From positions 73,304,501-73,368,500 of the forward strand of contig CM060833.1 in NCBI GenBank assembly GCA_030762175.1: a stretch of DNA of 64,000 nt, written 5' to 3'. The notes beneath the pieces are model-generated. The model was not told where the DNA came from, made no database searches, and saw nothing but the letters and a program-made list of their open reading frames with translations. Of this stretch, positions 35,321 through 47,079 are shown piece by piece. The stretch's first letter is position 1, and every line of letters starts with the position of its first letter. A program made the translations under genes and the position numbers. This DNA comes from Metallyticus violacea. Its lineage: Eukaryota; Arthropoda; Insecta; Mantodea; Metallyticidae.

Positions 35321-36129
35321 AAAATCCCAGTTTGTTTATCTCGTATATCATCAGTGTCCAGCGTCTATGGCTCTAATTAAAACGAGAGTTAAACATAATT
35401 AAAAAAAATAGTTACAAAGTGCCTAACATTGTTTGTAAATTCGATGCATGGGTTACGTTTTGTTTGCGTTAAACGATCGTTTATAATTAGCCATTAACAC
35501 CATTGCTCATGTTTAATTCGACTTAACAACAAAGTTTTTACAATTAAGATCAAATATAAAATTTGTTGATTGTTGATTGTAAATAAATACGTTGCTGCTA
35601 TATTGGCTGTCTTTTTAAATGCATTTTCATTGCTAGAGTTTTTAGTAAAAATTTCAATAGTTATAATTGTAATTTTATTCATAATATTATTTAACAATTT
35701 TAAAATCCAGAGAACAAAATTTCTTCCAACTAACCTTCATAATATTCATATAATTGCAAAAAAGGGTAGTAAGCTCCTAAGATAATTGTAAGTAATTGTA
35801 AAATTTTAGTTTTGCGTCAACTGTTTCCTGTATCCTACGAGTATTTTATAACACTTAAGTTTTCACTCTCCAAAAATCTACATCTTAGGCTTCCCTTCTG
35901 CCCTCAGTAATTTCTTCGATTTAACTTTCATAATATGTTTTAGTATTTGATAGCCTTTGTCTAAAATTCATTTCTTTGACATGCTTTGTATGCCTATTGT
36001 CTACTTAGGATATATGTTTCCATACTATACAGTAATAACATAAGAATAAACCCTTTTGTTTGTTTTCCAAGACCTCCATTCCACTGTATTATTGAATTAG
36101 TTCCAATTGTATTCTTTACTTACTGTTTT
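35321..36129. other. AT-rich stretch without a gene
   Basis: Nothing recognised; the hydrophobic frames at 35494-35785 reflect low GC. Confidence 0.5.
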
Positions 36130-36310
36130 CTCTATTATATATATACATATGTACATACATATATATATATATGTATATAAAAAAGGAAATGAAATAACAC
36201 AATGAACAATATAATTAAAATTCAATAATTAGATAAGCAGAAAAGGGATAAAAGGATAAAACACAGATTTAATATCGCAATATTTCCAACAGCTCGTGTT
36301 CTTTTTAGGC
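36130..36310 (-). repeat. Dispersed repeat P, copy 2
   Basis: On the minus strand it reads GAGCTGTTGGAAATATTGCG, then CTGTGTTTTATCC, an AT-rich spacer and a TATG/TA microsatellite at about 36137-36180. Order and spacing match the copies at 22.9 and 45.5 kb, although identity is lower. Confidence 0.6.
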
Positions 36311-36599
36311 AAGAAGACAAGTGAACGATGTATATAAAATTTTCTTTTAGAATTGCAACCAAATGCTCCAACAGCATTTTAAACTCCTTATTTTTAATAT
36401 ATGATGAATCTATTCCTTCATTTTCATTTTTTAAATATTATGTTATATACTATGATGAATCAAATATAAATCGGAAGTTTTACTTTATTTTTTGTGAGTA
36501 GTACGGGGCAAGACACGACGCTTTTGAAATTTTACGCATGGGGGTAATCAAGAGTTGCGGTGGGGGGAAACTATTCACCTCGCACTTACCAAGAGATAT

Positions 36600-37745
36600 A
36601 CTGTCGATTTAGAAAAGTACTATCATTGTTTTTGGCGCGGGAGGGCGTAAAACTGACCAACTTTTGCAAAGATTAAGAACACAGTTTTGGGATTAGACAG
36701 TGCACAGTTTCACAAAAGGACGAGAAACTGTGGAAAATGAAAGTCAACAACTTCGATCTCGGAGGAGCCGATCGGAACTTTATCAAACGTGACCAACGTT
36801 TGACGATTTCTTAAATCGCTTTGGGATAAACTATGTAAATTTTCTATTCGTCATTTCTATGACCTGGATTAGGCAAGGTGTGATCTTCTATTTGGTGATT
36901 TTTCTTTCGCGGGACCGCTCCATGTGCAGTACCGGTGAGGTCAGCACGAGTTTAGTTCTATGAACGTACGGACATATTTAATTTTGTATGGAAATGTATT
37001 AAATATTCATTAGGCAGCGCAATACAATGTATTAATTACTTTAATATGACTCGATTTAGATATTCTATTCCCCAAAGAGTATGTATTTACGATTCGTACG
37101 TGGGTACAGAAAATCGGTTGGACATATTCTGGAACATTTCCTAAAAATTCACTTCGTCTTTCTCAACAAACAGGACTTTTCTATTTCTCTGTTCGAACGG
37201 TTAAAAAGCTACTGAAATTAAACTCCATAAAATTATTGCAGTGCAAGAACTTAAACCGGGTGACCCTGCATCCAGGAGTAAATTTTGTGAATTTATTTTT
37301 AATAGTTTGCATTACAGAGAAATTGACCCTAATCTAACTTTCTTTACGGACGAATCATGGGTGAGTTAATTCAATAAACAACCGATACTTGATTCAGAAA
37401 AACTTAACCTACTTCACGAGAAACCTCTGCATGAACTAAAGATAGAAGTGTGATGCGCTGTTAACCGAGAGAGAATAATATATCCTGCTTTTTTAAAGAT
37501 ACAATTAATAGTAATAGATATGTGCAGAATGTTTTGGAACCCTTTTTTCCGTGAATTAACTGTGAGAGAATGTAGCTTCTCTACTTTACAACAGCACATA
37601 TAGCCCATGTTTCCTTGCATGCAATTTGAAATATTCGACTATAGCGTCACCATTAACCGCATATGGCCCTCTTGGTCTCATGCCCTGAAACTTTTATCTC
37701 TGGTGGAGGGGGGGGGGGACATTACATGTACCTTTTAAGTGTTAA
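36600..37745 (+). pseudogene. Tc1/mariner-superfamily transposase remnant
   Basis: On the plus strand a KGRETVENE-like segment (about 36718) may represent the N-terminal DNA-binding part. The DDE domain is clearer: VQELKPGDPASRSKFCEFIF (about 37235-37295), EIDPNLTFFTDESW (about 37322-37362, the first catalytic aspartate), a part like LHEKPLHELK (about 37415), INSNRYVQNVLEPFFRELT (about 37505-37560), and a last segment resembling IWPSWSHALK (about 37655-37690) where the family has LWPPRSPDLxP. A run of eleven G at 37708-37718 follows. Stops and shifts are frequent. It is a different subfamily from the 30.7-kb remnant. Confidence 0.78.
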
Positions 37746-39540
37746 TAATAACTTTCGCGACAATCATAGCTGCGGACTTTCTGACTCCCTTTCACCCGGT
37801 ACCAGCTGGAACAGACAGACCGGCTATTACACGTGGAACGGTCCCGCAAAGGAAAAATCAATCATTAATTCTTACTGAAAATCAAATGGCTGCACAAGTG
37901 GAATATGTCAGACACTTTGGCTCAACGCCAGGCTTAGGGATAGATGATTCTGCATTGAATGTTTGGCAATAAAACAGTACCCTAATTTCCCGAGTCGAAG
38001 CAAGGAGTGGAGTGGAGAAAAGTGAGAAATCCCCTCCTGTAAAAGCAAAAATCCGCTTTTCAGATAGGAAGATCCTCTTTCTGGGACTCACAAAACAACT
38101 CGGCGAAAAAACATCAACATCCGATTGGAGAAATTCTTCTTTTCTTTTCGCACACAGCTGCTTTGATAAAGTGCCTGCTTTAATAATTTGAGGACAGGAC
38201 TGGAACACCTTTTGCTACAGCAGACTTACCTTAACAGAAGCCTTGGGAAGTCGGGGAGTCAACAAAAGGAAAGGTGTGGAAGCATTTGTGTGCAACTGAA
38301 AACCCAAAGCCCTTTCTTTGTTTATAAATTATGAAGTTTTCCATTGGGAAAATGTGTGAAAAATTACATGTATCCCATGTTTATTTAATTTGGTTTCAAA
38401 AATTAAAAAAATCAGTTTATATTTTATTCATCAATATATTATTAAGATTATTTTTCAACTGTTCTGTCAGGTTGCTTATAATCAGAATTTCGTAGTAAAT
38501 GCTTTAGAAAATAATGCTATTAGTATTTACAATTGTACCATAAAATGTGATTCAATTTTGCCTCATGACAACCTATGATAATTTAACTCTCCACAAATTA
38601 TTTTAAATTTTAACCTTACTGTCCAGTAAAGTGATATTATAATTTGTATAGTGTGCTTTCCCATTGATGTGTGCCTTTAATACATTTTAACATTTTGTCT
38701 AAACAAATAAAATATTGTCTCGGACCCCTTAATGGTTCCCTGCAACAACCATCATTACATCGCAATCTGGTAGAGCAACTCAATTACCTGTCACATTGTT
38801 TACTTTTTAAGACTCAAAGTTCCGGACACGAGGGCAAGTTCATTTAACAATCACTAATAATTTATGCAATCTATAGCTTAAGGAGATCATTATAGGTAGA
38901 ACTAGGGGAGACACAGGATGAACAAAGTTGTTTCAGAGTTAACAGAGTAGTTTAATGATATGCCTTAACCTTATGCTTGTATAGTTAATATCTGGTCTCC
39001 ATGTATTAGATGATCCTTCCGAGGTAACAATATCACACGTGTTTTCTTAACCCTTTCTCTGAAATTCTCCATTAAATAATACATTTATAAAATCTCTTTG
39101 TACTATCAAGCCAAATTGTTCTTCTGTTTTCTGATATTTTATAAGTAATATTTTATTTTCCGACTCTAGAAAAATAACACAGCCACTATTTGTATATTTT
39201 AACACTAATGTTTTAAAGAAATAAAAACATCTTTTTTACAGCTTGAAAATAGAAAATAGAGAACAAAGGACACAGATAAATTGTTCATGCGATAACCAGT
39301 GTAGTGTTCTAAACTGGGAAATTACTCAATTTTGCCCCGCAAGAGTCTATTGCTCTTCTTAATTTGAACAAAAATTATCTATTATTGTCACCTAAATATT
39401 GACATTACCGTCATCTTTGTTTATCACACCAGGGTAATAATTTAAATCAATCACATTTATAATTTCGTGAACGAAAATTTAATTATGCGCTTCGTAAAAT
39501 GCGAAACTTATTCAGGACAAAATGATTATTATATCTAGGA
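37746..39540. other. No gene recognised
   Basis: Overlapping frames at 37739-38208 on both strands have no known counterpart. The rest is AT-rich. Confidence 0.45.
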
Positions 39541-40560
39541 GGGCAGTTCAACAAAGTATGGTCATAATTCTGTTGTCAACATATCTTTACTTGTTCTTAT
39601 GATTGTTATAATGTTACTCGAAGTAGTCCCTGTTGGATGTATCCCAGCGTTTCTGCCAGTCTTCAAAGACATGCTGGAAACATTTTTTGACAAATCCTTC
39701 AGAATCACCTCCACAGCCTTCACCACTGCTTCTGATGATGCAAAATGTCTCCCACGAAAGTGTTTTTTTAATCTGAGGAAAAGGTAAAAGTCACACGGGG
39801 TTAAATGTGGACTCTAGGGAAGGTCAGGGAAATACTTCACATTTATTTTTGTGAAATATTCTTCAACAACATTTGCGATACATGAACATTTATTGTTGTG
39901 GTGCAGCGTCTAGTTTGTTGCACGAAAATCTTATGTGTGATATGAGCTTGCAGAATTTTTAGGACATCTCTGTAGTATTGCCCAGTTGCAATTGTCTGTG
40001 CAGTTGGAACAGGTTGGTAAACCATTCTTATATATAATTGAGATGAGATGACTTTCCCAGCTGAATCAACCTCTTTAGTGCTTTGCTTTTCTGTTTGCTC
40101 TCAGTATCCAAATGATGTAGCCAAGTTTCATCAGCAGTGATTACCTTTGAAATTAACTCCGCATCTTCCTGTAACATCATCTTCAAATGCATGCAAATAT
40201 GCACGCGAATATCCTTTTGTTCGGGAATGTAGTCTTGGAACCTACTGTGTCCAAGCACGTCTCGTGTGAAACTTTTCAGTTATCAATGTTTGGGTGACAC
40301 CCAGTGAAATTTTAAAAAATTCTGAAAGTTCTTAAAGTTATTAGACGATAATATCTCGGTACGAAACGTTTTCTTCTGTTAAAGCACAAACTGGAGCAGC
40401 TGGTCCACCTTATTTTGAAATTGAACATTTTAAACCAACTTCGAGCTGTGGTATAGGGAAAAGTCTTCATAGACCTCAACTGAAGTCTTTGAGAAGAAAG
40501 CAAAATTTTGGAGCAGCACATTGTTGGTCGCTTGTCACCTTCATTTTCTTGTAGTTGTTC
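39541..40560 (-). pseudogene. Mariner transposase remnant, second family
   Basis: Minus-strand mariner-type transposase, unlike copies 1-3. Visible: YIPEQKDIRVHICMHLK and VITADETWLHHLDTESKQKS (40230-40090), where the first catalytic aspartate is kept; YYRDVLKILQAHI (about 39990-39950); LHHNNKC (about 39905), where the second aspartate of LHHDN is N; then SPHLTPCDFYLFL (about 39820-39783), where the third aspartate of SPDL is H and the preceding Y is a stop; and GRHFASSEAVVKAVEVIL. Left edge GGAGGGCAGTTCAACAAAG near 39539 may be the terminal repeat, but no matching right end was found. Two of three catalytic residues are lost. Confidence 0.8.
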
Positions 40561-41231
40561 TTACACAACTCTCAAAGGCATGAACCGGAAGTAACAACAA
40601 TGAACTAGTACCATATGTACATAACGCATTAAGCTAACAAAATATTATAAAGTTAAATTTCCAGCGGTATTAACAAGGTGTGCGTGGGGATGATTTATGG
40701 TAAGAGAATTAATTTAATTGATTGGCTCTCAGGGATAATGTTGTTCCTTTCCCGACGATATTATGACCGCCGACTTATAGTTTTGTTCGACTAAACTCTT
40801 CTGCTGGATATTTTATAGTCTTCTTGATATCATAGGGGAAGGAAGAGGAAATGAACCAAGTGGTTGACAAGATATGCTGTGAACAATTTATTGTCAAAGT
40901 TTGTTTCACTAACGAGACACCGTTACTCCTTGGAGAATTTCTTGTTACATTGCACTATGGCGATTATATAATGACGCCCTGACGTACTTTGATAATTCCA
41001 AAACTTCCTACTGTTCACTCAATGAAATTGATGTTGATGCAATGCTAAACTTGACTATTGAAACTTGTAACAGGCCGCTGGTTCCGCAATAACAAACAAT
41101 CGCTATCTTCGAGGTGGCTACTGCTGAACTGAGAAGCTACCTCTGACTAAGAATCGCAAAAACTGGTTAAAGACTGGTCCTGATTCGAGGTTTACACTCG
41201 TTGCTCTGAATAAACGGGCATTTCCTTTATA
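40561..41231. other. Unassigned sequence, partly GC-richer
   Basis: No protein recognised. The part at 41060-41230 is GC-richer and ends with an AATAAA string (41208-41213) followed by GTAAGT at 41232. It could be transcribed. Confidence 0.35.
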
Positions 41232-41279
41232 GTAAGTTTTCTCTCTCCCATTTTATTTCATTCGTTAATTCTGTTACAG

Positions 41280-41540
41280 GGTCGAAAGTTCCAGGGCGAG
41301 GCAGGTCTGTGCGACGTGACGGGGGTTTACGCTTTGGAAAGTTTTCTGCCTCGGCGTCTCCCGAACTTCTTGCGGAATAGGGCTCCGCTAGCTTCGGAGT
41401 ATTCTGTCTGTAAACATGTTAGGACACCTATCTATATCCATATATCACCACTCGTGGATTCTTGGTGCCCTTTGTCTCCCTCAACTCATTCCTTCCTCTC
41501 GGAGTTGTCCCCTCTCTGGTGGCGTAGGAACAAAAGTTAA
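41280..41540 (+). CDS. Candidate exon, product unknown
   Basis: A pyrimidine-rich tract ending CTGTTACAG (to 41279) looks like a 3' splice site, and from it a frame stays open for about 86 codons to the TAA at 41538-41540. A GTAAGT donor-like hexamer lies only 48 bases upstream (41232), which would make an extremely short intron. The segment is clearly GC-richer than its flanks. The predicted peptide (FLPRRLPNFLRNRAPL near its start) matches no family I know and contains no obvious domain. It may be a host exon, a retroelement leader or chance. Confidence 0.25.
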   Translation, partial: GRKFQGEAGLCDVTGVYALESFLPRRLPNFLRNRAPLASEYSVCKHVRTPIYIHISPLVDSWCPLSPSTHSFLSELSPLWWRRNKS

Positions 41541-42539
41541 TCGAACAAGGTTGAAGCATCGAAATATTCTCCTCCTCCCAACAATCAAATTCAAACAGAG
41601 TGATATCAAATTATTAAGTCTTCCATATACTTAAATTTTAAAGCACATATACTGGTATCATGCCATAATAAAATCGGGGTCACGTTAAAGAATGAGCTAT
41701 GGTCTCTATGGTGAAGTGACATATTTGTACTGGGCCCCAGAGAACGCAGGTTAAAGGAGTGTATTAGTTTTATATTCAATTAATCTTATAATAGTAACAT
41801 GATTTAACAGATAAACGATAAAAACATACAAATCCCATATGTAGATGTGTTTTTACTCATCCGTACTATTAGCTTTGTTATATTACTACATTCCTTAAGA
41901 ATATCGTTGTAAAATTGTTTTAAATTGTGCATTTATCAAGAGATGCTGCCGAAAAAAAATTATTACAAATAAGAAAAAAAAATTATAAACATACATTAAG
42001 TATCGTTTAAGATGGAGTCAATAAATGAATTATGGCACACAAAGTATTTTAGTAAAAAATTCATGTTTTGTTAATGCTAACTAGATCAACATAAATCAGA
42101 ACTGTCAGAAAAATATGAAAAACTTACACAAAAGGTTAAATATCTGTGAAATACTTGAATAAATTACGTTTCTGTTGGCAAGATCATGTTTATGCACTAA
42201 TCTATTTATAGAATTGGCGTTAACTGTATGCAGACACTTCTTCGGCACAAGTGTTAAAATGTTTACATTGTTAATCTATGTAATTCATTAAAAGAATCCC
42301 GACGTGTTATTAAAGCTTACTACTAAAGACATTAACCGGCGCAATGACCTTTATTTCCATTAGCGCATACTTAAAATGCAAAGAGCGGTTAGGACATGGC
42401 AAATATGAACACAAACAGAAGGAACGTGCTTGATATTGCGCAGTTCCCTACCCGCATCTTCATGTAATTGGCAATAACAACATATCAACATGACGTAAAA
42501 ATGATTCAACTTGACAACGAGATGCAAAGAGAAGGAGAG

Positions 42540-42676
42540 AAAAACTGTACACGTGCGGTTTGGGTCTTCTAGTAATTGTTTCCACGTGGAGTGGCCATCA
42601 TCCATTACCAAGGCTCCAATGGTACCATCTGCAGTCTTGTCGCCTTTCTGAACTACAGAGGTGCAGTTACCAACCG
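42540..42676 (-). CDS. Candidate exon encoding an extracellular-like segment
   Basis: On the minus strand, a pyrimidine-rich tract ending CTAAG (AG complement at 42677-42678) precedes a frame reading VGNCTSVVQKGDKTADGTIG and then ALVMDDGHSTWKQLLEDPNR, ending near 42545. Amino-acid use is balanced, unlike the Phe/Ile/Lys-rich noise frames around it. It has two potential N-glycosylation sites (NCT, NRT) and two cysteines. The codons are GC-richer than the flanks. The donor is not clear: CACGTGTAC and ACAGTTTTT are possible but weak. The frame continues to 42360, but that part looks non-coding. I do not recognise the protein. Confidence 0.35.
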
Positions 42677-42884
42677 CTTAGATATCTGGGATAAAAATAT
42701 TGTAGAAAACTGTTATAATTAGCCAATCGAAATAGATACAGAGTGCACTTCCATTATTACGTAAATGTTATAGTTTCTCAAGGTATAGATGTAATGTGCT
42801 ATCTTACATCAAGTATGCATTGTTTAACTCAGTAAAAAGTGACAAAACTGGAGATCATTTAACTCAACACTTAACTTATCAAAC

Positions 42885-43100
42885 TCTTAATATTAACACT
42901 TTTTACTTTTTTTAACTCCTAGATGGCTGTACAAGCATCAATAATGCGTGGCTACATATTTTCTAATGTTGGAATTTTTTGATAGACAGCATCCCTTGAC
43001 TGCTTTCCAAAGAAAAAAGTCTAGTAGCGCGAGGTCCGGGGATCGGGCAGGCCAACCACCTGGTAGATATGCAAAAGGTTAGGTGTGCAGTTACTGAAAA
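42885..43100 (-). pseudogene. Tc1/mariner-superfamily transposase fragment
   Basis: The minus strand reads FAYLPGGWPARSPDLALLDF then FLWKAVKG (43085-43010), matching the conserved third-catalytic-aspartate block WPARSPDLTPxDFFLWG of this transposase type; the aspartate is kept. The following residues fade within 100 bases. No other conserved block is attached, so this is a small isolated remnant. Confidence 0.75.
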
Positions 43101-43234
43101 AATGGAACTGTTTAATGCCTTGGCTGTACCAATTACTTAACCTTATAGGTAGGTGATACTGTAGTGGAGTTCTGAGTTTTGTTTACGCTTTCCGATTAAT
43201 GTAAGCTTAGGTCACCCGAGAGGGAGGAGGTAGT

Positions 43235-43310
43235 GAAATGGTCTTGCTCTAGGCGTCCTTCATCCACAGAGTGCCAATGGTCACCATTTTGAACATGAGA
43301 TGTAAATGGT
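43235..43310 (+). pseudogene. Possible C-terminal scrap of a transposase
   Basis: The plus strand reads SANGHHFEHEM, like the VNGHHFEHLL C-terminus found in many insect Tc1/mariner-type transposases. It lies near the fragment at 42885-43100 but on the opposite strand, so the two are not one element unless an inversion occurred. The motif is short. Confidence 0.3.
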
Positions 43311-44414
43311 TTCTTGCAGGTAGTGGTCGTAACTCAGTGCTAAAGATCATTTTACTTTTGCATTGTGATAAGTAATATACACAGTACAATAACATGATCG
43401 ATGTACATTCCATCCTGTTGTATTCCTCAATGTTTGTTTATTGATCGTTATGAAATGTTTAAATGTACCTTGAAGAGGCTAGATGATTTAATTAAACAAA
43501 TACTCTGTAGTGCTATTAAATAAAAGAAATCAAGAATTATTTATCATTTCCATTTTCCTGTTTTTTCGACTAAAATATGTGATAAATTTCTGAATAGCTC
43601 TTTGGGAGGATAAATGTATTCTTGAATAAAATGTACACGATGACATTTAAAAAAAAACGAAGCTCTGTCACGTATCTTTCACATTGTTGGAGATACAAAA
43701 AAGTGTACTTTCAGCAAGACCTCTGCCATGACGTTAAAAAATTTTGTTTGAAACACTTTTTCATTTGTTGCATCAGAAACAAGTTATATGGGGAGCAATA
43801 TAAATGGGATGCCCTGTTTATTTTTATTATGAATCATATTTAGAATAACAAAAGTCTGCTATTACATTTGGCAGAGAATTTTGTCATAGGAATACACTGT
43901 AAGAGAATTTTCGTTGTACTAGTTTACTGTACTTTTAAATAGTTTACGAATATGTTTTATTATAATTATTCATTGTAATTAGATATCGTTTCTTTAAGAA
44001 ATTCACGTTTATATAACCGTTTATAATCTGCTTAAATATAAGACTATCTTTTTATTTTTAAATTTAAAAATGATCAAGATTAACATCTATGCATTATGCT
44101 ATTTTATCTGACTTTTTTGTTATTTATCATTCCTATTTTTTAAAATATTACTTGCATTGTGAATGCATGTATTGAGTTCATAATTTACATTTTAAAACAT
44201 CACAGATAAAAATCAGAAATTAACCCTCAATAAAATAAAATTAATGAAAATGCAACTTTATGTTTATACAGTATTAAAAAGCAGTCCATTAAACAAATGT
44301 AAGATATTAAAAAACAATTATACGTAATTTATTAAACTGCCTTACTATAGGATAAAATGACAATGATTTAAGACAAGATTTTTATAATAATGATGAGAAT
44401 TTATTATTATGTTG

Positions 44415-44463
<49 letters not shown>

Positions 44464-45486
44464 TAGAGTAAGTAGACCTCCATTACGACTGGTATCGCTC
44501 TTAATTTATCTATTTAAATGAATGAATAATAATATAAAATGGTAATGTATGAACAGAGGTAACAGAAATAAATAAATTTTTTTGTAATACACGTAAAGCT
44601 GTCTCGAAGATAACAGACATAAAAGCACAGATGGCGCCCTGATTCATAAGCTAATTATTTATGCTCACATAAAACTGTCCATAAAAATGAATTAGTTTTC
44701 CTCTCTCCGTCGTAAAACACAAGCAAAGCATGAAAGTCTTTCCTGGCATTTAATACGAGAGAACTCCACAAACGTCTAGAAATTGATTTTAGCAATGAGT
44801 GATTATTCCTGTGACATAATAACAAATAGCGTGCAGGTGATTAGCCCCCAGCTTTGATGAAAGTTTTATGTTGTAATGAAAGCACGAACAAAGGTATACA
44901 GATAAAACGAGAAGATTTAGTTGCTCCACAGAAGCCTTTTGCAGATTTATGAACAGGTTTCCGCCATAAATTGCACTTTGTGTTATCCTGATTATTACAT
45001 GCAACATCATTTCCTTTTTAAATAACGGTGTTAATTTTAAGACTAGATTTATTTGCTTAGCGCTCTGAAGAAATAGTAATTAATATTAATATGCATGGCA
45101 ATTTAGCGGAAAAGGATCTGGAATCTAATCAATATTAAACATTTTGAATCAATCATAAATTAACGATTCTTCCTTTGAATGAGGTTAATTCATTCATTAA
45201 GTTATTCTTAACAACTTTAGAGTTATAGGACTGATCTTAAAATGTTTTAATATTTTAATTAATTTTTAATTTATGGAGAGTTGATCTTATAAATATGTGA
45301 AATTTATTTTATTAATGGTGTTAAACAGTATCAAATCACAATCATTTTTGGGATGTCTCGTGGAGCTCTATATGCAATATAAAAATTGCATTACATTAAT
45401 TATATAAAAATATAAATTTATCCGATATAATGAACGAGAAACGAATTCCAAAAAATCCAATTACAACATCCCAAAATGTGTATAAA
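43311..45486. other. AT-rich stretch without a gene
   Basis: The only structured piece is the ATT array at 44416-44464. A frame at 43622-43843 contains VYFQQDLCHDVKKF, faintly like the second catalytic motif of a DDE transposase, but support is too thin. Confidence 0.5.
44416..44464. repeat. (ATT)n microsatellite
   Basis: About 16 uninterrupted ATT units. Confidence 0.97.
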
Positions 45487-45648
45487 ACAACCACAATGTA
45501 TGTACATATAATATAAATGAAAAATAAAAATAAAGTAATACTATTAACAATGTAACACATTAACAGTAATAATAAAAGTAGATAAGGATAAAACACTTAG
45601 ATAAAGTCACAGTTGAAATTGCTATATTTCGAACTCCAGTATTTCAAG
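45487..45648 (-). repeat. Dispersed repeat P, copy 3 (left arm of a foldback)
   Basis: Minus-strand order GTTCGAAATATAGCAATTTC, then AAGTGTTTTATCC, AT-rich spacer, TATG-like end, as in the copies at 22.9 and 36.1 kb. Bases 45561-45599 are perfectly complementary to 45686-45724. Confidence 0.75.
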
Positions 45649-45652
45649 TGTG

Positions 45653-45735
45653 ACTTGAAATACTGGAGTATTTTAAGCGTGACTTTAAGTGTTTTATCCT
45701 TATCTACTTTTATTATTACTGTTAATTTATATGTA
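45653..45735 (+). repeat. Dispersed repeat P, inverted partner (right arm)
   Basis: This arm is a shortened inverted copy of the preceding repeat. It contains the 17-bp centre arm (45653-45669) and the 39-bp outer arm (45686-45724), and lacks the GAAATATAGC block and four bases beside AAGTG. It continues into an AT-rich TATG-like end near 45729-45750 as the other copies do. Confidence 0.8.
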
Positions 45736-45750
45736 CGTATAAATGTATAA

Positions 45751-47079
45751 AAGACGGATTAGAAGAAACATACGATAAAGAATAAATAAAGAATGCATTG
45801 GACTTTCCCAATGTCACTGGTGTTACTTAATACTAATATTCACAATGTAATAGAGCCAAATTTGGGAACATTTTCATCTTAAACAAGTTTTATTCGATGA
45901 TGATCAAGCGCTAATTACAACCAATGATATGCAACGAGCATATTTGTGGAGTTTGCTTTAAAAAAACAAGCAAACAAACAAAACAGACAAGGCCATCAAT
46001 CCTGATTTTGCAAGAAGTGGGAAAAAATAAACAATAAAAAATTAAAATAAAATCCAATTACCCTCGCATCAGTAATTTGAATTTGTTTTTTATTGTATTG
46101 AAGGGCTTCCTATAAATCACATTCTGTTTTACTTAAAATCCCTTAAGCTATCGTAAAGAACCTGCAAAACTTATTCAATTTTCATTGACAGTGTAGGACT
46201 TGTTCAAAATTTGTTGCCAAATATTTGGACGTGTTCAGTTTAGATTGAAAATAACAAAGAATTAAATCGTGTCATTCAAGTTTATTTAAATACGTATAAC
46301 TTTGTTGAAATATCCATCGTTCGGGCTTTCCAGGTACTAATGTTATTGTTGCAGGTTGCATTATATTTTTAAATATTGAAACAATTAGAAGTGTTATTAC
46401 TCATAAAATGTATAGTCCTATATTAGATTTAATCTGACACGTTACCACGCAAAACTACCTCATGTTTGGTACGGTCACATGGCGTTTCGGTCTTAAAGCA
46501 GCCGTAATATTCATTAAAAAGGCATTCCAAGTACAGAGCTGTTCAAGACGGAAAAAAAAAAAAAAAAAAAAAAACACAGGTTCAGGTGTATGCCGCTCAC
46601 CTGAAAAGCGCATTGGATAAGGGTAGGTTACCGATCTTTATGGAGAAGTGTTCAACAAAAAGTGTTTAATTTTGATTAAAAAAAATTACATTGAAATGCA
46701 TATACAGATCTTGGTTGGTATTGAAAACATTTTATCTTTCATGTTTCCAGTAAACATGTTCAGTTTTGACCAACTATTTTATTCTAACGGTGTTTCAAAA
46801 ATGACAGTAAATAAATTACGGGCTAGAAGTGCAAGTTAAAAGAAGCAAAAACGTTCCCATAAACATGAGATCTGCAAATTATTCTTCTACGAGATAATGA
46901 CATTAATTTTGTTGGTTGGGGCTGAACAGAGCACCTGGATACTGTAAACCATAACATACATGCCGCGTACGCATTTCACACTTTCCTTTACCATTCCCCT
47001 CACTGAGCCTTAAAAATAAACAATCAATTGTTCTATAGTTGCTATGTGTATTGCGAATGAAGATTGTGTATTTATCGTG
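45751..47079. other. AT-rich stretch without a gene
   Basis: Nothing recognised apart from the poly(A) tract at 46552-46574. Confidence 0.5.
46552..46574 (+). repeat. Poly(A) tract, 23 bases
   Basis: An uninterrupted A run following AGTACAGAGCTGTTCAAGAC. No retroelement body is recognisable upstream. Confidence 0.95.

Noticed and set aside
43622..43843. Frame with VYFQQDLCHDVKKF as a DDE transposase fragment
   Set aside because: Only one short, poorly matching motif.
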